Assembly: GCA_030674185.1 (NCBI GenBank) | Contig: JAPXFY010000013.1 | Span: forward strand, 51,318,067 to 51,382,066 | DNA: 64,000 bases | Direction: 5' to 3' | Source of the DNA: Monoplex corrugatus | Taxonomy: Eukaryota; Mollusca; Gastropoda; Littorinimorpha; Ranellidae | Part shown: one piece after another, positions 39,440 to 52,236 of the stretch | How positions within the stretch are numbered: position 1 is the stretch's first letter | Layout of the letters: the number at the start of each line of letters is the position of its first letter | Made by a program: the position numbers and the translations under genes | The notes under the pieces: model-generated | What the model was told of the DNA's origin: nothing | Databases searched by the model: none | Seen by the model: the letters and a program-made list of their open reading frames with translations, nothing else

Positions 39440-42400
39440 ACACATTGACAGACACGCACACTTAAACATCAGTGCTGCCTACATTTTCGTGTTGACAATA
39501 TTTTTTTGTACTTGTTTAGTTGTATAAGAGATTGTCCCCAGATGTCTGGCTTTGTTGGTCAGTTCCACACAAGTGAGTTACGAAGTATCACTGTGATAAG
39601 AAGGCCAGGTAGTGTGATCAGCAAGCACACTGACATGTGGTGTTCTATCATTATGTGACAGGTACAGGTAATACCAAGTCATTATTTATCAGGTACAGGT
39701 AACACCAACAATGATGGCTCCTACCGGCCTTCCTTTCTCACTGACCAGGAACTCAAGCATCTCATTCTGGAGGTAAGGTGCATGGTCTCTTCTTTGTTTG
39801 TTTTGTTTTGTTTATTTGTCTCTCTATCTGATTTTGTAACATGAAGATTTAGAGAAAGCCATTAAAACTGAAGGATGTGAAGAATTCTCTCCATTTGCTT
39901 CCAGGTTGGATCTCTTTTAGTTTGAGGCTGAATGATGACATGTATTGTGATTTGCGGTTGTTGGTTTTTGTTTGTTTGTTTGTTTTGTTTTGTTTTTCGA
40001 ATCTCATAATTGATAGAGATCAGCAATGGGAATCGTCCGCTGTTTGACAGGAATTCATAGAAAGGGAAAAAGAGAAAATCATTTCGCTCTTGTTTTTTTA
40101 GAAGATTGCAGATATATGTACATGTAAGTCAGCATTGTGGTTTTTAAGACAGTTTTCTCAGTAATTCAGAACAGGTTGTCCTTTTAGTTCTTAAAACTTT
40201 TCAGCAGTGGTAGGGAAGGATTGAGCTAGGTGAGACTGTGATTGTGTAAGTTTTAGATATATGTACATATACATGTTTGGACAAATGTCAGTTGTTTTAA
40301 ACCGTTCACTGTCTAAGTGAAAACGTGTAACTGCACATAACTTAACCTTGTCTCACAAGAGCAGAAGCTCAGCCAATGTGAGAGACCATACTCATTGCAA
40401 AATACTCGACTGGGTTGTTGAGAAATGGTTGAAAAGATGTCCACCGCCAGGTGCTGCTGTCGCACCTGCCCCTGTCCCAATAATTGATTCTAGCTCATGT
40501 GACACTTTTCCTCAGTTCTCAGTACTCCGAAGCAATAAGACTATACTTTCTGCACTTCATGCAGTCTTCTTTCTGATGTTTTTTCCCTGGCTCTCACTCC
40601 AGTCTCAACGCTTTTGGTTTTTACTGTTTCAATCGGTGTTTACCACTCATTGTGTCTCCATTTCTCATGAACAGATGCACCCCCTTTTTTTTTTGTTGTT
40701 GTTGATACTTTTATTATCTTTTCTTGCCCATCATCAACCCACAGACAGTAATTCAGTATTTCTCAATCTTTCAATCCTCAGTGTTTTCTTCTACTTGTTT
40801 CTCTGATACTTCTCTTTCAGTGTTTATTATTTCTCTTCTCAAACAATCTGCGATCATTCGACCCTTTCATTCACCTACCGTCCAAAACTTTCCATCGAAG
40901 ACAAAGACCATAACCTGGTCTGTTCGGACTTTTTGTTACCCTCGATCTACTCTCATGGAGCCTTTCTAAATTTTGACTTCTTCCCCTAAAAATACCGTTC
41001 TCCTTTTCTCCACTGTTTGCTTTGTGCCTGTTCTGGACCTCACTCAAAGGAGTATATGCCATTGTGTTAAGTGGCACATGGTGTGTTCTCCAGTCCGCCA
41101 TCTCAGTGCTCTTGCTCTACCTTCCATTGTTTTGCTTTTTTCCTGAGGATTTATGATGTTGTGTGTTCATCTTGAGAGGAGAGGGCAAAGTGAAAGAGCA
41201 TGACAGAAAGCTCAATCAGTTTCCTTTCAAAAAACATGCTGTGTATATACTCTTGCAAAAAGATGTTGCCAAGGGAATGTTTTGTTAATCTATACCCTTA
41301 ATCTGTTCACTGGCAGAGTCCAGCAGCAGCAGGTACATTCCCTTGAAAGTGAACAGGTTAAGAACATGTTTAAGGAAATGCATGCATGCTTTTTAAAGTA
41401 TATTACATGAGTTATGTTTGATTTCTGATTTCCTTATAGTTCTCTTTTCATGTTTCAGAGAGAAAGACATTGTAAACAGACAAGAAATGAAACAAAAAAA
41501 AGCGTCTGAATGTCTAGAAATCCAAAACAAGTTTGACTGCCTGCATTCAAGCAGACAGAAACAAGATAAACATGAGAGAAAAAAAATCTTAACGCATATT
41601 TAATACAGCCAGACAAGAAAGGCGCAAATTTTCGGCCAACTGGCCCTTGTCAAGTGTAAACATAAGATCACAAATGAACAAGCATCAAATATAAAAATTA
41701 GGAGAAAAAGACTGAAACTTCCCTGCTGCTTCGTCCAGTGGGAGAAAAGGACTAAAATCTCCCAAATACAAAAATCTTTTAGTCCTTTTCTCCCACTAGA
41801 CAAAGCAGCGGGGAAGTTTGTCTTTTTCTCCTAATTTTTGTATTTGGTGTTTGTTCATTTGTGATCTTGCATCTATGCTTGACAAAGACCAGTTGGCCAA
41901 AAATTTGCACCTGTCTTGTCTGGTTGTCTTAAATATGCATTCTGATTTTTTTGGTGATTTTCTGGTTCCAGTTTGAGTATCTGTCAACAAGAAAAGTTTC
42001 CAGGCAAGTGACTTTGGGCTTCATAATACAGGATCTATTGAAGTGAGACTGTGATCCTGTCACTACAGTGAGATATTGAATGGTTTACAGAAGTGGGTGT
42101 GTGTGTGTTTTGGTCAGATTTTAGTTGTTTTTTTTTTCAGAGAAAGTATGATGGTGAGTGCATACGCAGACTGCAGATGCAAATAATGTCAGTATATTGC
42201 ATTTTTATAATCTGCTGTTTTATGTTCGTTACACAAGCAGATATTTTGAGTACTGGCTTTGGCCAATTCTGAATATATTCTCTGCATCTCCAATTTCAGG
42301 CAGCAGACGGCTTTCTGTTTGTGGTGCAGTGTGATACAGGTCGTGTGATCTATGTGTCAGATTCCATCACACCTGTCCTCAACCAAAGTCAGGTAAATAT

Positions 42401-45400
42401 AATAATGAATGGATCTAACAACATACAGCCATTTCATCAGATGTATGGTGCTCTTTGTATATATTTATTTGTCATAAAAACCCCAAATAGGGCTGTAAGA
42501 CACAGATTGGGTTATAGTTAGTTGAGGTATATGTAGATCGACAGTTAATCACGCATGCATATCAGCAGTGGGGAAGGGGGACACAAAATATGTATAAATC
42601 AGACGTCTGTAATAACATTGTCAACTATCACAGCAGTATGCCTGTACTTTTGAAAAAAAAAGTATATGTTTGTTTTTTTCTTGTCTTTATCTGTGTGACT
42701 AGAGGTTGGTTGGTCTCAGGCCAGCCCATATATATTGCATTTGCATTTTGTCTCTTTTCAAGATTTTTTTGTTTTGGACATCTTTTTGTGTGTGTGTGTG
42801 TTCTATCAACTTCCAGAATGCTTTGGGATTACTGTAAATTGATCAGTATATAGTCAGTGGGTTGACAGTTTAAGTATTTATTTGAAGATCACAGGTTTTT
42901 TAAGTTTGTGTGAGGATCACTTCATTTCAGTAGCCATTGATTTTTCAAGGAACTGTTGCTGGACTGAAACTCACAAGAAGTGATGATGTTGATTTTCAGG
43001 CCGACCTGTTCAGCACCACCCTGTATGATCTTGTTCACCCAGATGATGTGGAGAAGGTCAGGGACCAGTTGTCTACCACAGAGTCACAAAACACAGGCCG
43101 TATTTTGGATCTGAAAAGTGAGTCCTGTCTTATCATCATTTTTCCCCCATCTCCCATTGTTTGGGGGTAGGGGGGATTGTTTTTCGTTTGTTTTGTTTAA
43201 AACTGTAATTTTGAAATCCAACATGAACAAGCTTCAATGTACTCTGGAAATGCTTTAACCACACCTTGTTCACCAGTTACAGAAAACTTAACTTTTTGAT
43301 TCCCTGGCAGGTGCTGGTAGATAGGGAATCAAAGGATTAAGTTTTTGCTTTGCTAGCAAGGGTGAGGGAATCAAAGGATTAAGTTTTTGCTTTGCTAGCA
43401 AGGGTGAGGGAATCAGAGGATTACGTTTTTGCTTTGCTAGCGTGGTTGACAGTGCAGGATGCTGGTGGTCAGGATGCAGGAGTCAAAGGGTTAATGAAGA
43501 TGGTCGTAGCCGCTACACAGGTTGGATTTAGTTATGAAATGTTTCGGTTCAAATCAAAAATGAGTGGATGGGATTGTAAGGTGCTTGAATTATAATTATG
43601 TGCTTGTGTGTATGAAAGTTTGTATATGAATGTGATTTAGTTGTTTACATGTTCTTCTGTTGAGGTTTGTGCTGTGAGCAGCATTTAGTGCTTCATATGT
43701 TGGTTGATTTGGTTGATTTCCATGTAATACTTTTTATGCACTCAGGGTGCTTTTGATTTTTGTTTTTTAGTGTTTTTAGTGTTTTTTGTTTGTTTGGTTG
43801 GTTGGTTTTCCAGAAGTGAGTGTTGGTTGTTTTGACCACACTGTGCAGTCTGCATACTAGTCTTTGTGGGTGTGCATGCTGGATGTTTTCATCCTTCCAT
43901 AACCAACGGACACTGACATGACTTGCAGGATCTTTAATGTGCGTACTTGATATTCTGCGTCTGTATGCACATGAATGGAGTGCAGGTGCTAACGGGTCTG
44001 TACACATGTTGATCTGAGAGATCAGAAAAATGTCCACTCTTTATTTACCAAGTTAGTCTTTGGTGGGCATGCATGCTGAATGTTTTCACATTTCCCTTAG
44101 TCACTGTACAGTGACATCACTTTCAGGATCTTTAACATGCTCCCTTGATATTCTGCATATGTATAGACATGAAGAGGGTTTAGGCACTAACAGGTGTGTA
44201 CGTACACATGCTGACCTGAGAGATCAGAATAATTTCCACTCTTTACCCACCAAGTGGGAAATACCCCAGCAGGATCAAAACCCAGACCTTCTGATTGGAA
44301 GCTCGACATCCTACCCACTTAACTATAGCACCCATCAAGTGTGTGACATTATTACCACCTGTGTGTTATGGAAATGATAGTGATTATTGATCATTGCTAT
44401 AACATTGTAAGTGGTGGTTGTGTGATGTGATACAATGCTTGTTGTTTCAGCTGGTACAGTGAAGAAAGAGGGTCACCAATGTAAGTACAAGTTGCACTTC
44501 TTTTTGTTTATTTTTAGTGTTCTTTTTGTTTGTTTTTAGTGTTTTTTTAACATGTATTTTCAGTCCACATGCATTTTAGAGGTAGATAAAGCTGGCAATC
44601 AGCTGCCAGTCAGGAGGATCAGAGAAGTGTCATTTTGTAATGTTGAGTGTATCCACTAATCCCATCTGTTCAGCCCAATATGTCTTCATCTGGCTCAGAA
44701 GCCTGGCATCTGGATTTGTAAGCTTGAAGGTTTGGTTGGTTGACTAGCATCTGGTTAGATAGCCAAACACTTGATCAGAGGCTAGGCAGTATCGTGGTTG
44801 ACAAAAATGTGTTGCTTTTCTTTATCGTGGTATATTTGATGGGTTTTGTTCTTGCACTGAAATAGAATGAAGTCTCCAGCAGTAGTGTGTATTTTTCTTC
44901 ATGCATTGATTTTTTTTTAAATAGCTTGAGTGAGATGTGCATGATCTTTATGACCATGATATAAAACAACTGACGTACTTTTTCTTTCAAAAAAACGTTA
45001 TGAAATGAATTTGAAGCATTAAACTTTCATGTAAATTAGTGTTTTAGAAATGTCTGTAGAAATCTTACTTTTTCTCGTTTTCCATGTATATGTAATGTAT
45101 GCATGCACATACTTTTTCCAGCCTCAATACGACTGTGCATGGGGTCCCGTCGTGGCTTTATTTGCCGCATGCGCATGGGCAACACCCACGTGGACCCCAT
45201 GACAGCCAACCACACTGTGCGCATACGACAACGCAACACCCTGGGTCCCGACACAGACGGCAGTCACTATGCTGTTGTCCACGTCACCGGCTACATTAAA
45301 AACTGGCCTCCTGCAAATAAAGGTTTCTTTTTGCTCAATGCTAGTTATAGATCTACTCACTTGAAACATTGAAGCTTAGTGTTTATTTACCTTGCACGCA

Positions 45401-48400
45401 GGTTGAGCATACCAACTCTTGTTCTTCCTTCAGAGGGTAAACTTAGCTGTTGATAAAAGCTATGTGTTTTGTTTTTGCAAACCTGGCTTGGTAGAATGCT
45501 AGTTTTTGGACGGCTCAGGTTTAAGCCTGATGTGAGAAAAACGTTGTGCATGTGGTCTGGTGTCCACTCAGCGGTTGTGGCAGGGTACTTGACCCTGTTT
45601 TGGATTGGAAAAAGTAAAATAGCAAATGAGAGAAGATAGGCATCATTCTCATAAATGCTTACCCTGAGAAGAATTGTTATCTCAACAAATCACTCATCTG
45701 TGACTTCAAGTTACGGAGCTTGTTCAAAATGGATTCACCATACTTGGGCATTCCCATGTGGGCTCCAACTAGATCTGCTTGCAGTTATCTAACAGACTCT
45801 TTGTGCTTGCAGAAACCCCTCTGTGCTAGCAAGGCCTTGAAATGAGGTAGATGGGGGGAAATGGGATCTGAAACACTGACACCACCAGAATGATTGAAGC
45901 ATCATGCTCCGTTGCTGTTGTCTTTAGTAGGTGTGGAAGAAGACAAGAGGATGTATGCATTTAGTAGGTATTGTTCAGTAGAAGTATTGTATGAATCATA
46001 TTCTGGGAAAATAGCTTTTGTGTGTGTCTGTTTTTGTTTCATTCTGTCTTCAGATAGATCAGACATTACTTACAAAACTGTTAAGGTATAGGCATTTGTT
46101 CATTTCCACATGCACTTACATGCATGCACACATAATTATGCACATACCATCAGAAACTTTCTAGGGTCTAGAACCCTTTATCCCTGACAGGTGTGCAGAT
46201 GGAGCGATCAGATGGTGAAGATAATGGCAGCCACTGTTGCTTGGTGGCTATAGGCAGACTGCAGGTGACCAACACTCCCAACTGCAGTGATTTAATGGGG
46301 CCAAATGCCACCTCTGAGTTTATTTCACGCCACAGTGTTGACGGCAAGTTCACCTTTGTTGATCAGAGGTAAGTTGATTTGAGATAATTGCACCATCATT
46401 GTGTTAAGTTTGGTAAGGTAGTAGAGTTTGTTTTGCCTACTATCAGAGATACAAAAGTATCATGATAAGAGTTGATATTTGTGTGTGCTTGTAATGAAAA
46501 TGAACAGCGAAGGATCATCCCATTTCCATAAAACTGTTGGGAATGAGATTTCATGTGTTATGTCTGTTCTGCTTTCATTGTCATTTCTTGATATACAGAA
46601 CAAACGTTTTTCTCAGTGTTCTGAACAGTTGTCATAGCAGCAAATGTTCATGAACTTGTACTCCATCATGAGTGGTTATGGTGTGCCATCCCAGTCCCAA
46701 TTCCCGTCTATGATCACTTATTTTTGTTATGAGATTTATAACAGGTTTTGCAGTATATATGTGCATAGAAGGTTTCAACTTAATCCGAATGTTTCAATCA
46801 GCACAGTTTGTAACTCTTTTTTAAAAATTGACTATAAAGATGTCGGTGATATTCAGTTGTGATATTCATTTATATAAAGCAGTTTGAAGAATTCACTGAA
46901 CCCATTGAAAAGAAATAATGGTAAATCAGTACATGCATGGACTTGGAGCAGTCAGTTCACTGGACACCCTTTCAAAAAATAAGTGCTTTACTACTTCAGC
47001 TAATAGTAATGAAGAAATCTTAAAGCTGCGAGATCTGTTGGTTGGCATGACTATGAATTTTCAGCCTTTGTTAGAGGCTTTTGTCAAAATTGTTGATTTT
47101 CCTGTGTTTTCACCAGAGTGACGTCGGTGCTAGGCTACCAGCCTCAAGAACTGCTGGGTAAAGTGGCCTTTGAGTTCTACCACCCTGAGGACCAGAATCA
47201 CATGAAGGACACCTTTGACCAAGGTACTTGGCCCAGAAAGCAAGCTTCAAAGCACTTTGCACTTTAGAGAACATACTATTCAATTAAACATAATTCAATT
47301 ATAAAATCACTTATATAAGCATGACATGATATAGTACCAGCAATCAGGTGGAATTTGTTGAAAATTTTTAGACTACATGACTGTGCTTATGCATGTTGTG
47401 TTTGTGTGCATGTATGTACAGGTATGCATGATGTTTGCCTGCATACATGTTTTTGTCACAGAGAGACAAACATTTAAAGTACCTCAACATACATTTACAT
47501 GTCCTGCAGGACATTGGAATATACTTATACTCTGTGGAAACAAGAAGTTGTGTATTGAGGGAATGGGAAATGATGTGGGCGTGACAAGAAAGACATTTTC
47601 ATTAACATACCTCTTTTGTTGCATGCTTCTAATATATTTAACCCTTTCCCATTCACTCCGGCTGCATCGGGACAAACACAGCTCTCCCGCGTCTGTTCAC
47701 TCCGGCCGTGGCCGGCCGCATGTTTGTGTACATGGCCAGTACTTTTCCATCACGCTGTAACCATGAGTTAGCTCACTCTGAATGGATGAAATTTGGCGGG
47801 TAAGTCCACGAAGGACCAGTGAACTATTAACACTAAATTAAGACGCCACCACTGGCATCATTCACAAGAGAGAAGAAGGAAATGACCGCATTCCGTTCTT
47901 GTCTTTGTGTGAAGGCGAGAAAGATGGCGAATACTAGGAGAATTTTCACTGCGAGCTATGCAAATGGGAGAGGGTTAATATGGCCCATCTTGCCCTTTGT
48001 AAAAAGGGGCATGATCCTGTCACTTCTTGCTTCACCTTCTCCTCTGACTGCCCGGTTCTCAAAGAATTTCAAACAAAGTCAACGTGTTATCCCTTTTTCT
48101 CCCACACCCTATACGCCACCAGCAAAAATTTAACTCTTTGATCCCTTACCCTATCCACCAGATTCCTGCATGAAGCTGGTGGATAGGGTGACTCATAGAG
48201 TTGAATCTTTGCTTTGCTGTAATAGTTGACAAAGCAGGATGCTAGTGGATAGGTTGAGAGAGCCACAGGTGTGTCAGTGGTACTGCATCTATTTATCTTC
48301 ATGACCACCTCTGAATTTACACCCCTGCCTGACCTGTCTGTTCTGCTTCTGATACTAACTGTCTACAAATTCCTCGATACAAATGTAGCACAGTTAGTTG

Positions 48401-51400
48401 CCATTCTTTTTCTGTGTCTGGTCCATGGATACAAATGTACCACAGTCAATTGCCATTCTTTTTCTGTGTCTTCCATACAGCTGGAACAATCTTTCCTGGT
48501 CTGTTGAACAAGTTACATGCTCTTGTCTTCCTTAACCCCATAACTGCTGCCAACATGAAATTTATGGAGCTCTGAAAGTCTTCTGTGACACACACAAACG
48601 TAAAACTAACAGAGGTAGTTTGACACAGGTTTCGTTTACATTAGACGAGAGAAGTACTGACTGATGTTGTCGGTCTCACAGAGGGTACAGTAGTTAAATT
48701 GACTGTTAATTGACAAGGTGGGCATTATGTGTGTTTTGCATCATATCTGTGTGCAGTGCTGAAACTGAAGGGCCAGGTAATGTCCATCATGTATCGGTTC
48801 CGGGCGTCCAACCGAGAGTGGGTGTGGCTGAGGACATCTGCTTTCAGCTTCCAGAATCCATACACAGACGAAGTGGAGTACATCGTGTGCACCAACACCT
48901 CCGCCAAGTGAGTGTTTTTCTTCATAGCAGTATCTGTGAATGTGATGAAGGGAAAGAGGACATGTTTGTTTCCTCTGGATCATCAGGGATGAACATAAGA
49001 GTCGCTCTGTATCTGTTGGCTAGTTTTGTGGTGGTACTGAGTATTTGCAGATGTAGTATACTTCCTATTTTTGTTTGAAATAAGTGAGCAATGGGTCATT
49101 CGGCATAAACATCTGAAGGTGAAATTTTCTGTAAAGAAGTAAGTTGAGAACAATGTTTGGAAAGTTATGATCTTTCCCAGCATCCTTTGTATTGGAACTG
49201 ACTGACAATACATGACTGCAATGACCATTTGATTTTCATGCTTTTTTCAGGAACTCCCAGCAGGGTCCAGTGACAGGCATGCCAGGGGAGCAGGCCCCAG
49301 ACTTGGTCCCCTCCCTGTCCTCTTACCCTGGCGCTGCTGCAGCCCGCCCCATGCACACAGCTGACCACATGGGGGTGGGGGCACATACAGGCAAGGGAGA
49401 CTACCGGGATGCCAGTGGCTACTCAACTGGTGATTTGTACCACATGGGGAATCGTAGTCTGGCCCAAGACATGTACACACCATACAACCAGGCAGCTGCT
49501 ACAGCCACCATCAAGTACCCTTCCCACACCAGCCCCTCCGCCATGGGGCTTAGTCAGCAGTCCCCTGCTCCCGCCCTAGGTCCTATGGGTCTCCGTCGTT
49601 CCCCCGCTGCTCAAACCACAGGACCCACTGGCTGGCCCACACAAGGGAGCTATGTCCGAAATGATGTAAGTAGTAGTTGTGATTTGGGGGGAGGGGGAGA
49701 TGGGGGAATGTGAACAGGTGTTCATACCCTTTTGAAAAGGATGACAATTTTCTTACGAGCCAGTTTGGCATTCTGTACATGATCTGTCAACTATCTTGTC
49801 GTGGCCCACTTTGATAATAGAAGTTGGCAGTTTTTCTCCCTGTCTTTAGATGAAGTATGCAGGGTGACATAAATACTGTGCACAAGACCTTGGTTTTATT
49901 TTCTTATAAATCTATTTGTTTAATGCAAACAATACGTGTCAGAGAATGCTTGTTGTACTTTACATAGGAAAAGAAAAGAAAAGAAGGGGTGGGGGTTGCC
50001 ATGTCAGTACATAAGTGCAGTTTGAATGTAATGAAGTACACACTCCAACACACCAAGGCAGCACGAACATAGATCATCAGAAACAACGGTAGATCATATG
50101 AAATCAAAATCTTGACATTTGTTGACTCTTGACAATTGACATTTATCCAAAATATTGCTGACCATCATTAAAAGTTCTTGTGGGGTGGGGATGGGGCTCC
50201 AAGTTCACTGGGTATCTCTAATTTTGGTACCCTAGACACATGCTGTAACAACTAGATCACTGTTCCACTCAAAAGTTAGGTGGGGAGCAAAAAGAAAGAA
50301 GACGAAACATTAGAATAGACAGAAAGTGACAATGGCAATGAGAGAAAGTAAAGAGGGATGAACATGCATGTATAGAAAGAGCAGATTGGAGATAATTGGA
50401 GATGGAAATAGGGAGACAAAAATATGTGTGTAGAGAGAGAGAGGTAGTAAGCAGAGAAAAGGGGAGATAATTGGCGACGGAAATAGGGAGACAACAGGAC
50501 ACGTGTAGAGAGAGCAGAGAAAACAGGAGATAATTGCTGATAATGGAGATACGGAGACAAAAGTATGCGTGTGTAGAGAGAGCAGAAAAAACAGGAGATA
50601 ATTGGGGATGGAAATAAGGAGACAAAAGTATGTATGTGTAGAGAGAGCAGGAAAAACAGGAGATAATTGGGGATGGAAATAAGGGAGAAAAAAGTGTGCG
50701 TGTGTAGAGAGAGCAGGAAAAAACAGGAGATAATTGGGGATGGAAATAAGGGAGAAAAAAGTGTACGTGTGTAGAGAGAGCAGGAAAAAACGAGATAATT
50801 GGGGATGGAAATAAGGGAGAAAAAAGTGTGCGTGTGTAGAGAGAGCAGGAAAAAACAGGAGATAATTGGGGATGGAAATAAGGGAGAAAAAAGTGTACGT
50901 GTGTAGAGAGAGCAGGAAAAAACAGGAGATAATTGGGGATGGAAATAAGGGAGACAAAAGTGCGTGTGTAGAGAGAGCAGGAAAAAACAGGAGATAATTG
51001 GGGATGGAAATAAGGGAGACAAAAGTATGTATGTGTAGAGAGAGCAGGAAAAACAGGAGATAATTGGGGATGGAAATAAGGGAGAAAAAAGTGTGCGTGT
51101 GTAGAGAGAGCAGGAAAAAAACAGGAGATAATTGGGGATGGAAATAAGGGAGACAAAAGTGTACGTGTGTAGAGAGAGCAGGAAAAAAACAGGAGATAAT
51201 TGGGGATGGAAATAAGGGAGAAAAAAGTGTGCGTGTGTAGAGAGAGCAGGAAAAAACAGGAGATAATTGGGGATGGAAATAAGGGAGACAAAAGTATGCG
51301 TGTGTAGAGAGAGCAGGAAAAAAACGAGATAATTGGGGATGGAAATAAGGGAGACAAAAGTGTGCGTGTGTAGAGAGAGCAGGAAAAAACAGGAGAAAAT

Positions 51401-52148
51401 TGGGGATGGAAATAAGGGAGACAAAAGTATGTATGTGTAGAGAGAGCAGGAAAAACAGGAGATAATTGGGGATGGAAATAAGAGAAAAAAGTGTACGTGT
51501 GTAGAGAGAGCAGAAAAAACAGGAGGTAAGTGGGGATGGAAATAAGGGAGACAAAAGTGTGCATGTGTAGAGAGAGCAGGAAAAAAACAGGAGATAAGTG
51601 GGGATGGAAATAAGGGAGAAAAAAGTGTACATGTGTAGAGAGAGCAGAAAAAACAGGAGATATGTGGGGATGGAAATAAGGGAGACAAAAGTGTGCATGT
51701 GTTGAGAGAGCAGAGAAAACAGGAGATAATTGGCAATAGAAATAGTGAGACAAAAAAAGGTTTGAATGTAGAGAGAGCAAAGACAGCAGGAGTTAATTGT
51801 TGATGAGAAAAGGGAGACAACTGTATTGTAAAGAAAAGGTCATGGGTCAGACAAGCAGCAAAACGAGTCGGTCTGATTCCTAGTAAATTTTGTAATTTGA
51901 GATGACAATCGTACAGATCAGGGACATTGGGTATACCAATATATATGTTGAATGTTTGTATTGAATGTTTGTGAGATACCTGTGATGCTATGGAAACACA
52001 TGTTACAATGATGGTGATGTACTGAGTGCAATCCATTGTGTTCATCATGTGTGGTGATGATGTTGACAGGGCAGCAGTGACTACGGAGGTGCAGGACAGG
52101 GTCACTACAGTCACATCAGTCCGAATAACACTACATCGCCTGGTGAGT

Positions 52149-52236
<88 letters not shown>

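Noticed and set aside
40348..40806. 152-codon plus-strand frame in ARNT intron 5
   Set aside because: Phe/Leu/Ser-rich translation of T-rich DNA, no motif and no splice-site support.
37997..48907. Identification as BMAL/Cycle instead of ARNT
   Set aside because: The basic helix [30 protein letters not shown] and FICRMR agree with ARNT/Tango. BMAL differs at these positions.
50385..51800. Regularly spaced repeats resembling a CRISPR array
   Set aside because: Units are contiguous with no unique spacers, the genome is eukaryotic and no cas gene is present. It is a minisatellite.
50269..52114. Minus-strand frames of 503, 612 and 462 codons
   Set aside because: They overlap one another in three frames across a minisatellite, consist of the repeat translated, and extend antisense into ARNT exon 14. 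Repeat composition explains the absence of stops.
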